The notes below the pieces were generated by a model. That model had not been told where the DNA came from, did no database searches, and saw only the letters and a list, made by a program, of their open reading frames with translations. From Polymorphobacter sp. (lineage in GTDB: Bacteria; Pseudomonadota; Alphaproteobacteria; Sphingomonadales; Sphingomonadaceae), in assembly GCF_025362435.1 (NCBI RefSeq), contig NZ_JANYGL010000032.1, forward strand, positions 1-32,543: 32,543 nucleotides of DNA, in the 5' to 3' direction. Both the position numbers and the translations under genes were made by a program. Of the stretch, positions 21,209 to 29,370 are shown in pieces. How positions within the stretch are numbered: the stretch's first letter is position 1; each line of letters starts with the position of its first letter.

Positions 21209-22654
21209 ATGACGCTTTCTGCAGCGATCGTGCCGAACGACAAAGCGGTTGCACACGCGACCTTCGACCGCCTCAACCCGGTCGACGGCAGCGTCGCGAC
21301 GACGATGCCGGCGGCGACCGTCGCCGATGCCAATGCTGCGGCCGATGCCGCAGCGGCGGCGTTTCCCTCATGGTCAGTCCTCGGCCCCAACGCCCGCCGC
21401 GCGCTGCTGATGAAGGCGGCGACCGCGCTCGAAGCCCGCGCGCCGCAGTTCGTCGACGCGATGATGGGCGAGATCGGTGCGACCGAGGGCTGGGCACGCT
21501 TCAACCTCGCGCTCGCCGCCGGCATGATCCGCGAGGCCGCAGCGCTGACCACGCAGATTTCGGGCGAGGTCATTCCGTCCGACAAGCCCGGCTGCATCGC
21601 CATGGCGCTGCGCGAACCGGTCGGCGTCGTCCTCGGCATCGCCCCGTGGAACGCCCCGATCATCCTCGGCGTCCGCGCGATCGCGGTGCCGCTCGCCTGC
21701 GGCAATACCGTCGTCCTCAAGGCGAGCGAGCAATGCCCGCGGACCCACAGCCTGATCGTCGAGGCCTTCGTCGAGGCCGGGCTGCCCGACGGCGCCGTCG
21801 GCATCGTCACCAACGCCCCCGCCGACGCCCCGGCGATCGTCGGCGCGCTGATCGACCACCCGGCGGTGCGGCGGATCAACTTCACCGGCTCGACCGCGGT
21901 CGGGCGGATCATCGCGCAGCGTGCCGCCGGACACCTCAAGCCGTGCCTCCTGGAACTCGGCGGCAAGGCGCCGCTGATCGTCCTCGACGACGCCGACCTC
22001 GACGAAGCGGTCAAGGCGGCGGCGTTCGGCGCGTTCATGAATTCGGGCCAGATCTGCATGTCGACCGAGCGGATCATCGTCCTCGATGCAGTCGCCGACG
22101 ACTTCGTCGCGCGGTTCAAGGCAAAGGTCGCGACGATGAAGGTCGGCAATCCGCGCGACGGCAACGCCCCGCTCGGCGCTGTGGTCGACCGCAAGACCGT
22201 CGACCATGTCCGCCACCTGATCGACGACGCCGTCGCGGCGGGTGCCGAACTCGTCACCGGCGGCGCGTCCGACGGCGTCCTGATGCCCGCGCACGTCGTC
22301 GACCGGGTCGTCCCCGCGATGGCGCTGTTCCGCGACGAGAGCTTCGGCCCGGTCGTCGGCATCACGCGTGCAAAGGACGAAGCCGAGGCGATAGTGCTGG
22401 CGAACGATACCGAATACGGCCTGTCGGCGGCGGTCTTCACCCGCGACACCGCGCGTGGCCTCCGCGTCGCCCGCCAGATCAAGTCGGGGATCTGCCACGT
22501 CAACGGCGCCACCGTCCACGACGAGGCACAGATGCCCTTCGGCGGGACCAAGTCGTCGGGCTATGGCCGCTTCGGCGGCAAGGCCGGGATCGACAGCTTC
22601 ACCGAACTGCGCTGGATCACGATCGAGACGCAGCCCGGACACTACCCCATCTGA
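21209..22654 (+). CDS. NAD-dependent aromatic aldehyde dehydrogenase (vanillin dehydrogenase type, LigV/Vdh)
   Basis: ALDH-superfamily enzyme of 481 residues, close in pattern to vanillin and salicylaldehyde dehydrogenases. Catalytic Cys283 lies in NSGQICMSTERI, general base Glu249 in LELGGKAP, the oxyanion Asn148 in APWNAPIILG and the cofactor motif FTGSTAVG at 225-232. Ending with MPFGGTKSSGYGRFGG is also typical of this group. ATG 21209 follows CTGGGGAG; the longer frame to 21152 would start inside the promoter region. With the hydratase/lyase gene 38 bases downstream it forms the usual pair that turns feruloyl- or p-coumaroyl-CoA into vanillate or 4-hydroxybenzoate, the latter being the PobA substrate. 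Whether vanillin, 4-hydroxybenzaldehyde or both are preferred cannot be read from sequence. Confidence 0.88.
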   Translation: MTLSAAIVPNDKAVAHATFDRLNPVDGSVATTMPAATVADANAAADAAAAAFPSWSVLGPNARRALLMKAATALEARAPQFVDAMMGEIGATEGWARFNLALAAGMIREAAALTTQISGEVIPSDKPGCIAMALREPVGVVLGIAPWNAPIILGVRAIAVPLACGNTVVLKASEQCPRTHSLIVEAFVEAGLPDGAVGIVTNAPADAPAIVGALIDHPAVRRINFTGSTAVGRIIAQRAAGHLKPCLLELGGKAPLIVLDDADLDEAVKAAAFGAFMNSGQICMSTERIIVLDAVADDFVARFKAKVATMKVGNPRDGNAPLGAVVDRKTVDHVRHLIDDAVAAGAELVTGGASDGVLMPAHVVDRVVPAMALFRDESFGPVVGITRAKDEAEAIVLANDTEYGLSAAVFTRDTARGLRVARQIKSGICHVNGATVHDEAQMPFGGTKSSGYGRFGGKAGIDSFTELRWITIETQPGHYPI

Positions 22655-22692
22655 TTGGCCACGACGGCCGCCACCGCGAACAGGGAAACGCC

Positions 22693-23529
22693 ATGACCGA
22701 AACCAGCTCCAACGGGACCGTCGCCTACGACGTCGTCGATCGCATCGCGTGGGTCCGCTTCAACCGCCCCGACAAGCGCAACTGCATGTCGCCGACGCTC
22801 AACCGCGACATGCTCGAGGTTCTTGGCCTGCTCGAATTCCGCGACGACGTCGGGGTTCTCGTCCTTTCGGGCGAGGGCACCGCTTGGTCGGCCGGAATGG
22901 ACCTCAAGGAATATTTCCGCGAGACCGAGGCGAAGGGGCTCGGCGCGACGCGCGATGCGCAGCGCGAGGCGTATACGTGGTGGCGCCGCCTGCGCTGGTA
23001 CCAGAAGCCGACGATCGCGATGGTCAACGGCTGGTGCTTCGGCGGTGGTTACGGCCCGTTGTTCGCCTGCGACCTCGCCTTCGCCGCCGACGAGGCGCAG
23101 TTCGGCCTGTCGGAGATCAACTGGGGCATCCTCCCCGGCGGCGGCGCGACCAAGGTCGCGACCGAGCTGATGCCGATGCGCAAGGCGATGTATCACGCGA
23201 TGATGGGTGAGAACCTTGACGGCAAGATGGCCGCCGAGTGGGGCCTGGTCAATGAGTCGGTGCCCCTCGACGCGCTGAAGGACCGCGTCACCGCGGTCGC
23301 CGCCGTCCTGCTCAAGAAGAACCCGGTCGCGCTCAAGGCGACCAAGGACGCCGTCCGTCGCGTCGGCGTATTGAGCTACGACGACGCCGAGGATTATCTG
23401 ATCCGGGCGCAGGAAGCGGCGAACAGCTACGACAACCACGGCCGCAAGGAAGGCATCAAGCAGTTCATCGACGACAAGACGTTCAAGCCCGGCCTCGGGG
23501 CGTACGACACCTCGAAGCAGCGCGGCTAG
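22693..23529 (+). CDS. p-Hydroxycinnamoyl-CoA hydratase/lyase (feruloyl-CoA hydratase/lyase, FerB/Ech/HCHL type)
   Basis: Crotonase-fold enzyme of 278 residues that hydrates feruloyl-, caffeoyl- or p-coumaroyl-CoA and cleaves it to acetyl-CoA and the aromatic aldehyde. It is strongly similar to Pseudomonas HCHL: RPDKRNCMSPTLNRDML, AGMDLKEYFRE, VNGWCFGGGYGPLFACDL, FGLSEINWGI and KQFIDDKTFKPGL. The catalytic Glu is Glu141 (E143 in HCHL), and Tyr235 matches the substrate-binding Y239. The position equal to Ser123 of HCHL is Gly121 here. The ATG has AGGGA upstream. The feruloyl-CoA synthetase gene that usually accompanies it is not in the window. A strong hairpin follows the stop. Confidence 0.94.
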   Translation: MTETSSNGTVAYDVVDRIAWVRFNRPDKRNCMSPTLNRDMLEVLGLLEFRDDVGVLVLSGEGTAWSAGMDLKEYFRETEAKGLGATRDAQREAYTWWRRLRWYQKPTIAMVNGWCFGGGYGPLFACDLAFAADEAQFGLSEINWGILPGGGATKVATELMPMRKAMYHAMMGENLDGKMAAEWGLVNESVPLDALKDRVTAVAAVLLKKNPVALKATKDAVRRVGVLSYDDAEDYLIRAQEAANSYDNHGRKEGIKQFIDDKTFKPGLGAYDTSKQRG

Positions 23530-23537
23530 GACACGGC

Positions 23538-23568
23538 AACAGCGGCGAGCGACCGCTCGCCGCTGTTT
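23538..23568 (+). terminator. Hairpin terminator after the hydratase/lyase gene
   Basis: A perfect 14-base inverted repeat, AACAGCGGCGAGCG and CGCTCGCCGCTGTT, with a nominal two-base AC loop (in practice a few more bases unpaired), starts nine bases after the stop at 23529. It is followed by only a short TTT. The very stable GC stem makes it the likely end of the aldehyde dehydrogenase-hydratase/lyase transcript. Confidence 0.8.
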
Positions 23569-23642
23569 CGGGCGATCGGGTCGATGTGACAGGGTGACGG
23601 CGCTGGGACTGCGAGGCAGTGCTTTCGATAGAGGAGTCGGCC

Positions 23643-24959
23643 ATGCGAACTGACATTGTTCGGGCCGCACGCCGGGCGGGACCGATCTGCGTCGCGCTTA
23701 TGCTAGCTGGTGCCACGCTGACGCCGGGGGCCGCGGCGCAATCGCCGGGCGCTCCGCGATCAGAGACGGGTGAGCTCGCCGATGGCGCAAGCTGGCGCGC
23801 GACGGTGCCGCCGAACTGGAACGGCACGCTGCTATTGTGGTCGCACGGCTATGCCCGGACGCGCCCGGCGGCGGAGGATGCGCCCGCGGCGTCGCGCGAG
23901 GCGCTGCTCGCCGCCGGCTATGCCATTGCCGGATCGAGCTATGCCGAGGGCGGCTGGGCGCTGGCGACGGCGGTGCCCGACCAGGAGGCGACGATCGCGG
24001 CGTTCACGCAGCGGTTCTCGAAGCCGAAGCGGACGATCGCGTGGGGCTATTCGATGGGCGCGCTGGTGACGGTCGCGCTCGCCGAGCGGCCGAGCCGGCT
24101 GCTCGACGGCGCATTGCCGATGTGCGGGTCGATCGGCGGCGCCGTCGGCATGATGAACATGGCGCTCGACGGCGCCTATGCTTTCCGCACGCTGCTGGCA
24201 CCCGACTCGGCGATCCGGCTGACCGGCGTCGACGACGACCTCGTCAACGCCAAGCGCGTCGCCGCCGTTCTCGCCGCAGCGCAGGCGACCCCGGCGGGGC
24301 GTGCACGCACTGCGCTCGCGGCGGTGCTTGCCGGGCTGCCCGGGTGGACGACGCACGACGGCTCGCGCCCGGGCGACGACGATGCGACCGCGCAGGAAGC
24401 CGAGATGGCGAAGACCTTCGCGATGGGGACCTTCCTGCCGCGCGTCGACCAGGAGCAACGCGCGCGCGGGGTGTTCTCGTCGAACGCCGGCATCGATTAC
24501 CGGGCGCAGCTCCAGCTGTCCGAGCGGCGAGCGCTCGTCGCGAAGCTGTACGCCGCCGCCGGGCTCGATCTCGACCGCGATCTCGATGCCCTCAACGCTG
24601 GACAGCGCGTGTCCGCCGATCCGGCCGCGACGCGCTACATGCTCGACAATTATACGCCGAACGCCAAGCCGGTGGTGCCGACGCTGGCGGTGCAGAATAT
24701 CGGCGACGGCCTGACCTCGCCGTCGCTCCAGCGGGCGTATCTCGACGCGGCTGAGCACCGCGCGCCGAAGATGGCGAGCGGCCTGTGGGTCGCGGCGGCA
24801 GGCCATTGCACCTTCACGACCCCGACCGTCCTCGCCTCGCTCCACCAGCTCGAAGCGCGCCTCGACACGGGCAAGTGGCCCGCGCCCCCGGCGGGGTTCG
24901 TCGCCTACGTGCCCCCGCCGATGCTGCGCCCGTGCATCCGCGACAGTGCCTGCCGCTAG
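23643..24959 (+). CDS. Secreted alpha/beta hydrolase, substrate unknown
   Basis: Exported hydrolase of 438 residues with an N-terminal signal peptide (hydrophobic 14-32, ending in GAAAQ). The alpha/beta hydrolase core shows the oxyanion loop LLLWSHGY (63-70), nucleophile Ser137 in WGYSMGA and a C-terminal catalytic His in AAAGHCTF. An insert between about 175 and 330 would form a lid. GAGGAG stands at ideal spacing before the ATG. It is downstream of the ferulate genes but separated by a terminator-like hairpin. An exported esterase that frees hydroxycinnamates from plant material would fit the neighbourhood, but the sequence does not show that directly: it is not a tannase-fold feruloyl esterase by its motifs. 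It ends one base from the convergent next gene. Confidence 0.82.
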   Translation: MRTDIVRAARRAGPICVALMLAGATLTPGAAAQSPGAPRSETGELADGASWRATVPPNWNGTLLLWSHGYARTRPAAEDAPAASREALLAAGYAIAGSSYAEGGWALATAVPDQEATIAAFTQRFSKPKRTIAWGYSMGALVTVALAERPSRLLDGALPMCGSIGGAVGMMNMALDGAYAFRTLLAPDSAIRLTGVDDDLVNAKRVAAVLAAAQATPAGRARTALAAVLAGLPGWTTHDGSRPGDDDATAQEAEMAKTFAMGTFLPRVDQEQRARGVFSSNAGIDYRAQLQLSERRALVAKLYAAAGLDLDRDLDALNAGQRVSADPAATRYMLDNYTPNAKPVVPTLAVQNIGDGLTSPSLQRAYLDAAEHRAPKMASGLWVAAAGHCTFTTPTVLASLHQLEARLDTGKWPAPPAGFVAYVPPPMLRPCIRDSACR

Positions 24960-24960
24960 G

Positions 24961-25923
24961 TCAGTCTATACCCTTCTTGCGGACGGTCCATGCCTTGTCG
25001 GTGCACAGGCGGCAGTCGGCGCCCTTGAACCAATGCGCTGCAGCGGGATCGCCGCGAAGCTGCCAGTCGAGCCACGCGACCGCAACCTGCGCGTTCTCGC
25101 CGCCGTTCGCTTGTCCAAAGGTCCCGCCATGCCCGGTGTCGTGGCTGAGGAGCATCGCGGGGACGACGGTGATCTTGTCGAAGTCGTCGCTGCCGTTGGG
25201 CCAGGCGACGTCGGTGGTGCCGCCCATGACGTAGAGCACCGGCGTGTGCAGCGTCTTGAGCAGGCTCTTGTCGACTTTGATCCCGGCGATCGGGTTGCCG
25301 CCGTCGGTGAAGACGCCGCTGTTGTGGATGATCACCGCATGGATGCGCGAATCGGCGGCGAGCTGGAGCGCCTGCAATCCGCCGCAGCTATGCCCCGAGA
25401 CTGCAACCAGCGCCGGGTCGATGCGGTGATACAGCGGGCTCCCCGAGCGGTTGTTTTCGGCGAGCGCCCAGTCGACCCCGGCGGCGACTTGCGCTGAAGT
25501 CGTCTTGATGCCGAGCGGGGCGGGGGCCGACTGGGCAGGGCGCGACGGGGATCCCGGTCCCGACAGGACGCTGCCGGGGGCGATGACGACATAGCCGTGG
25601 CTGGCGATTTCAGCGAGGTGCTGGCGCGCGCTCGCGGCGTCGTCGCTGCAGCCGCCATTGGCCCAGGCGAGGATGCCGAGCTTGCGTGCGCCTAGCCGCG
25701 ACGGGTCGGCGGGAAGATAGACGACATGGTCGGGCAGTCCCGGCTCGACGGTCTTGATCGCGGGGTAGGGACCCGTCCCGGGCGTGTCGGGCATCGCGTC
25801 GGCCGCGGCGCGTGCAGCAGCCATGCGCGCCATGTCGGCGGGCGGCATCACCGGCACCGGCTGAGCGTAAGCCGCGCCCGCCAGCGTTGCTGCGGCAAAA
25901 GCCGCTTGGATCCATCCCCGCAT
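24961..25923 (-). CDS. Secreted alpha/beta hydrolase of the dienelactone-hydrolase-like type
   Basis: Exported hydrolase of 320 residues with a clear signal peptide (1-20, ending AAYAQ). Visible features are the oxyanion strand ILAWANGGCSDD (84-95), the nucleophile elbow GHSCGG with Ser179 at 177-182, and the acid/His region GGTTDVAWPN and SHDTGHGG further on; a Cys pair near the end (DCRLC) may form a disulfide. I chose ATG 25923 because GGAG lies eight bases upstream and the protein then starts with its signal peptide. Its upstream region holds a near-consensus LacI-type operator (25975-25988), so it is probably controlled by the adjacent LacI regulator together with the P450 operon. Substrate unknown; an exported esterase or lactonase is likely. 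Confidence 0.83.
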   Translation of the reverse strand: MRGWIQAAFAAATLAGAAYAQPVPVMPPADMARMAAARAAADAMPDTPGTGPYPAIKTVEPGLPDHVVYLPADPSRLGARKLGILAWANGGCSDDAASARQHLAEIASHGYVVIAPGSVLSGPGSPSRPAQSAPAPLGIKTTSAQVAAGVDWALAENNRSGSPLYHRIDPALVAVSGHSCGGLQALQLAADSRIHAVIIHNSGVFTDGGNPIAGIKVDKSLLKTLHTPVLYVMGGTTDVAWPNGSDDFDKITVVPAMLLSHDTGHGGTFGQANGGENAQVAVAWLDWQLRGDPAAAHWFKGADCRLCTDKAWTVRKKGID

Positions 25924-25974
25924 CACGCTTCTCCGTCTTGTTATGCCGCAATACTGTTCGGCACCCGACACTGA

Positions 25975-25988
25975 TGCAAGCCCTTTCA
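25975..25988. promoter_or_regulatory. LacI-family operator (one mismatch) upstream of the alpha/beta hydrolase
   Basis: TGCAAGCCCTTTCA matches the LacI-family consensus TGNAANCGNTTNCA at all fixed positions except one (CC instead of the central CG). It lies 51 bases before the hydrolase start on the minus strand and touches the stop codon of lacI, so it probably serves the hydrolase promoter. It repeats the half-site TGCAAG found in the perfect site at 27039-27052. Confidence 0.6.
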
Positions 25989-27005
25989 TGCACTTTCGCG
26001 GGCGATGATGCGGAAGCCGACGTCGATCGAGCGCTCGGCCAGTTTGGTCCCGGCGGCGCGCAATCTCAGGACGCGATTGACCTCGTGGGCGATGCGCGTG
26101 CCGTCGACATCGACCGAGGTTATCGTCGGCCGCATGTCGCCGGCCATCCGCAAATTGCCGAATCCGGTCACCGCCAGCCGCCCGGGTACGGCGACCCCGG
26201 CGACCTGCGCTTCGACGATCAGCCCCTGCGCGATCCAGTCCGAGCCGCAGACGACGACGTCGGGCTGGACCGCGAGGTCGGCGAGGCCGCGGTAGCTCTG
26301 CCGCCCCTGGCCGAAGTGACTCGGCACGGCGACCTCGAAGCGGGTCGGCGCGTCCCCGCCATTCGCGACCCAGCGCTCGGCGAACGCGGCGGCGCGACGT
26401 TCGGCTCGGGTCGAGCGCGGCACGATCATATGCGGCCGCCGATACCCCCGGTCGCGGAGGAACTCGGCGAGCGCATAGCCGATCGCGCGATGCGAGAAAC
26501 CGATCGCGATATCAATCGGATCGTCGGGCAGGCCCCAGGTCTCGATCACCGTCACCCGGCTGTTGCGCAGCTGTGCCCGGATCGCGGCGTCGGCGACGAT
26601 TCCGGTCAGGATGATCGCATCGACCCGCCGCGACAGCGCGGCGTTGATCTGAGCGACGAGGCGGGCGTCGGTCGTTCCGGTCAGCGCGAGGATGACGCTG
26701 TTGCCCTCGGCGGACAGCGCGTCGATCATCGCTTCCATCGTGTCGTTGAAGATGGACTGGGCGATGTCGGGGACAAGTGCCGCGATCAGCCGCGACCGGC
26801 TCGACGCGAGCGCGCCCGCGGTCAGGTTCGGCAAATACCCGGTCGCCGCGATCGCCGCCTCGATCCGCTGCGCCGTTGCCGGTGCGACGACGCCGGGAGA
26901 GTTGAAGTAGCGCGAGACCGTCGCCGAGGAGACGTTGGCGACGGCGGCGACCTCCTCGAGGCGGGGCGCGCGGGTGCGGTCGGTGGGCGGCATTCCACTC
27001 GGCAT
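25986..27005 (-). CDS. LacI-family transcriptional regulator
   Basis: LacI/GalR-type repressor of 339 residues. The N-terminal headpiece has the expected HTH and hinge: PRLEEVAAVANVSSATVSRYFNSP at about 14-37, then IEAAIAATGYLPNLTAGAL. The rest is a two-lobe periplasmic-binding-like domain (ALVPDIAQSIFNDTMEAM, VDAIILTG, VVVCGSDWIAQGL, VTGFGNLRMAG). Members close to this bind small effectors, often sugars or sugar acids, but aromatic and other ligands occur. It is divergent from the P450 operon with 68 bases between starts; a perfect LacI operator lies there and a near-perfect one lies just after its own stop, upstream of the hydrolase. The gene therefore probably represses both neighbours and itself. 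No good ribosome site precedes ATG 27005; an in-frame ATG four codons later is an alternative. Confidence 0.92.
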   Translation of the reverse strand: MPSGMPPTDRTRAPRLEEVAAVANVSSATVSRYFNSPGVVAPATAQRIEAAIAATGYLPNLTAGALASSRSRLIAALVPDIAQSIFNDTMEAMIDALSAEGNSVILALTGTTDARLVAQINAALSRRVDAIILTGIVADAAIRAQLRNSRVTVIETWGLPDDPIDIAIGFSHRAIGYALAEFLRDRGYRRPHMIVPRSTRAERRAAAFAERWVANGGDAPTRFEVAVPSHFGQGRQSYRGLADLAVQPDVVVCGSDWIAQGLIVEAQVAGVAVPGRLAVTGFGNLRMAGDMRPTITSVDVDGTRIAHEVNRVLRLRAAGTKLAERSIDVGFRIIARESA

Positions 27006-27038
27006 AGCGCAAATGACGGCAGCGCGGCAAAAGATGCT

Positions 27039-27052
27039 TGCAAGCGCTTACA
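27039..27052. promoter_or_regulatory. LacI-family operator, perfect consensus, between lacI and the P450 operon
   Basis: TGCAAGCGCTTACA fits TGNAANCGNTTNCA at every fixed position and carries the central AAGCGCTT palindrome; an overlapping palindrome GCTTGCAAGC runs just to its left. It lies 22 bases before the P450 ATG and 34 bases before the lacI start, well placed to repress both. Confidence 0.78.
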
Positions 27053-27073
27053 CCTCTGCCTACGGGGAATGTT

Positions 27074-28252
27074 ATGTCGGATGACTTCAACCCCCTTTTG
27101 CCCGAAACCTTCGACAGCGCACAGGTCGAATATCGCGGCCTGCGCGAGACCTGCCCGGTCGCGCATAGCGATACCTGGGGCGGCTTCTGGGCGCTGATGA
27201 AGCACGACGATGTCGTCGCGGCGGCGACCGACTGGCGGACATTCCAGACGTCGAAGCAGAATGTCGTGCCGAAGGTCGCCTTCACCGGCCGCCGCCCGCC
27301 GCTCCACCTCGATCCGCCCGAGCACACGCCGTATCGCCGCGCGCTCGCGCCGCTGCTGACCGAAAAGCGCGTTGCCCGGCTCGAGCCAGTGATGCGCGAG
27401 ATCTGCCGCGGACTGGTGGCGACGATGGTCGCACGCGGCGGCGGCGACGTCTGTGCCGATTATTCGGCGCCGATGCCGGTCGCGATCTTCGCGCACTGGA
27501 TGAACCTCGACGCCGTGGCGATCGAGGCGCTGACGGACGCCGGACGACGTTATAATATCGCGGTCCAGTCGGCCGACCTCGAGACGACCAAGGCAACCAG
27601 CCTGTTGCTCTACGATATGGCGAGGCAGGTCGTCGCCGACCGCCGCGCCGCGCCGCTGCCAATCGACGAGGATGCGACGAGTGCGCTGCTCGCCGCTCGC
27701 GACGACGGCGAGCCGCTGCCCGACGATATGATCGTCGGCACGATCCGGCAGGTCCTCGTCGTCGGGTTGATCGCGCCGAGCGTGATGATCGGATCGATCG
27801 CGGTCCACCTCGCCCGCGATCAGGAACTCCAGTCGCGCCTGCGCGCCGCCCCCGAACTGCTGCCCGACGCGATCGACGAGCTGCTGCGGCTTTATACGCC
27901 GTATCGCGGCTTCGCCCGCACCGCGACCCACGACGTCACGATCCGCGGCCGGACGATCCCTGCCGGTGAGCCGATCGCACTCGTCTATTCCTCGGCGAAC
28001 CGCGACGAGGACGTCTTCGAGCAGGCCGACACCTTCCGCATCGATCGTCCGAACATGAAGGACTCCGTTGCCTTCGGCCGGGGTCCGCATTCGTGCGTCG
28101 GCGCCGCGCTCGCCCGCCTCGAACTGATCGTCGCGGTCGACGAGCTGCTCAAGGCCGCACCGTCGTTCTCGCTCGCCGGCGAACCTGCGCCGACGCGCTT
28201 CCCCGAGATCGGCGCGCTGCGCGTGCCTATCACCTTCGGCGCCCTCGCTTGA
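27074..28252 (+). CDS. Cytochrome P450 with atypical I-helix
   Basis: Soluble bacterial P450 of 392 residues. The C-helix region reads HLDPPEHTPYRR (78-89), the ExxR motif is Glu269-Arg272 in DELLRLYTP, and the haem loop is FGRGPHSCVGAALAR with ligand Cys341. Unusually, the I-helix segment that normally reads AGxETT is VGLIAPSV (230-237): the acidic residue is Ile233 and the following Thr is Ala234, so the acid-alcohol pair that delivers protons for O2 activation is missing, with a Pro in its place. Such enzymes may use substrate-assisted or peroxide-type chemistry. ATG 27074 follows ACGGGG. First gene of an operon with CapA and membrane-protein genes, with a perfect LacI operator upstream. 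No ferredoxin or reductase is nearby. Substrate unknown. Confidence 0.93.
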   Translation: MSDDFNPLLPETFDSAQVEYRGLRETCPVAHSDTWGGFWALMKHDDVVAAATDWRTFQTSKQNVVPKVAFTGRRPPLHLDPPEHTPYRRALAPLLTEKRVARLEPVMREICRGLVATMVARGGGDVCADYSAPMPVAIFAHWMNLDAVAIEALTDAGRRYNIAVQSADLETTKATSLLLYDMARQVVADRRAAPLPIDEDATSALLAARDDGEPLPDDMIVGTIRQVLVVGLIAPSVMIGSIAVHLARDQELQSRLRAAPELLPDAIDELLRLYTPYRGFARTATHDVTIRGRTIPAGEPIALVYSSANRDEDVFEQADTFRIDRPNMKDSVAFGRGPHSCVGAALARLELIVAVDELLKAAPSFSLAGEPAPTRFPEIGALRVPITFGALA

Positions 28253-29370
28253 CCGCGATCGTCCTCGCCACCGGCGACCTCGCGATGGACCGCGCCGATT
28301 ACGACGAGAGCTTCGTCGCGACGCGCGACGTCCTGTCGGCGGCGGACATCGTCTTCGGCCAGCTCGAGACGAGCTTCGCGGCGCATGGCACGCGCCTGCC
28401 GCAGGCGCGCCATGCCGTCCTCGCGCGGCCCGAAGGCGCAGCTGCCCTTGGGCGGGCCGGCTTCGACGTCATCTCGTGCGCCGGCAACCACGTCCTCGAC
28501 TGGGGCAACGAAGCCTTTGCCGAGACGCAGCGCCACCTGCGCGATGCCGGGATGCAGGTCGTCGGGGCCGGACCAGATATCGCCGCCGCGCGGACGCCGG
28601 CGCGCTTCACCCTGCCCGACGGGACGACGGTCGCCTTCCTTGCTTATTCGAGCATCCTGCCGCAGGCGTATTGGGCCGAGGAGCGCCGCCCCGGCTGCGC
28701 GCCGATGCGCGCGTTCACCGTCTACGAGCAGATCGAGCACGACCAGCCCGGAACGCCGCCTCGCATCCATACCTACCCCCATCGCGGCGACCTTGCGGCG
28801 ATGGTTGCGGACATCCGCGCGGCCAAGGCGGCGAACGACGTCGTCATCGTGTCGCAGCACTGGGGCATTCATTTCGTACGGGCGAGCATCGCCGACTATC
28901 AGCGCGACGTCGCCCGCGCCGCGATCGAGGCAGGGGCCGACATCATCCTCGGCGGCCACGCGCACATCCTCAAGGGCTGCGAGCTGATCGACGGCAAGCC
29001 GGTGTTCTACTCGCTGTGCAACTTCGCGACCGACCTGCGGATGGACCCGGCGCACGCCGCATCGGCAAGCTTCAACGAAATCCGCGCGCTGGCCGAAGTG
29101 TGGGAGCCCGATTTCGACAGCCTGTACAACTTCCCCGACGCCGCGCGCGCATCGATGGTCGCGCGCTTCGAGATCGCCGACGGCAAGGTCGTCCGCGCCG
29201 GCTTCCTGCCGCTCGACATCGGCACCGACGCCGTTCCGCGCTTTGCAGCGCCCGGGTCGGCACGCCATGCCGAGATCGTCGACTACATGACCGCCGTCAC
29301 CGCCGAGGCCGGGCTCAACGCCCGCTACCGCAGCGGTGTCGACATGGTCGAGCTGGATCTTGCAGCATGA
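28249..29370 (+). CDS. CapA-family metallophosphoesterase-like protein (TTG start)
   Basis: A 373-residue protein of the CapA/PgsA (PGA_cap) group, which shares the calcineurin-type metallophosphoesterase fold. The metal motifs are in order: ATGDLAM (7-13) in the first strand, QLETSF, CAGNHVLDWG, VSQHWGIHF and GGHAHILKG. The first strand begins before any ATG, so the only suitable start is TTG 28249, which overlaps the P450 stop (TTGA); a later ATG would remove the GD motif. CapA is known for poly-gamma-glutamate capsule synthesis, but relatives occur beside catabolic genes with undefined roles. No signal peptide is seen, so it appears cytoplasmic, unlike capsule CapA. Its TGA overlaps the ATG of the next gene. 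A hydrolase acting on a product of the P450 reaction is one possibility. Confidence 0.85.
   Translation: MTAIVLATGDLAMDRADYDESFVATRDVLSAADIVFGQLETSFAAHGTRLPQARHAVLARPEGAAALGRAGFDVISCAGNHVLDWGNEAFAETQRHLRDAGMQVVGAGPDIAAARTPARFTLPDGTTVAFLAYSSILPQAYWAEERRPGCAPMRAFTVYEQIEHDQPGTPPRIHTYPHRGDLAAMVADIRAAKAANDVVIVSQHWGIHFVRASIADYQRDVARAAIEAGADIILGGHAHILKGCELIDGKPVFYSLCNFATDLRMDPAHAASASFNEIRALAEVWEPDFDSLYNFPDAARASMVARFEIADGKVVRAGFLPLDIGTDAVPRFAAPGSARHAEIVDYMTAVTAEAGLNARYRSGVDMVELDLAA

Noticed and set aside
24961-25989. Longer start for the minus-strand alpha/beta hydrolase at 25989
   Set aside because: It would place 22 unlike residues before a clear signal peptide and overlap the LacI operator and lacI stop; ATG 25923 has a good ribosome site.
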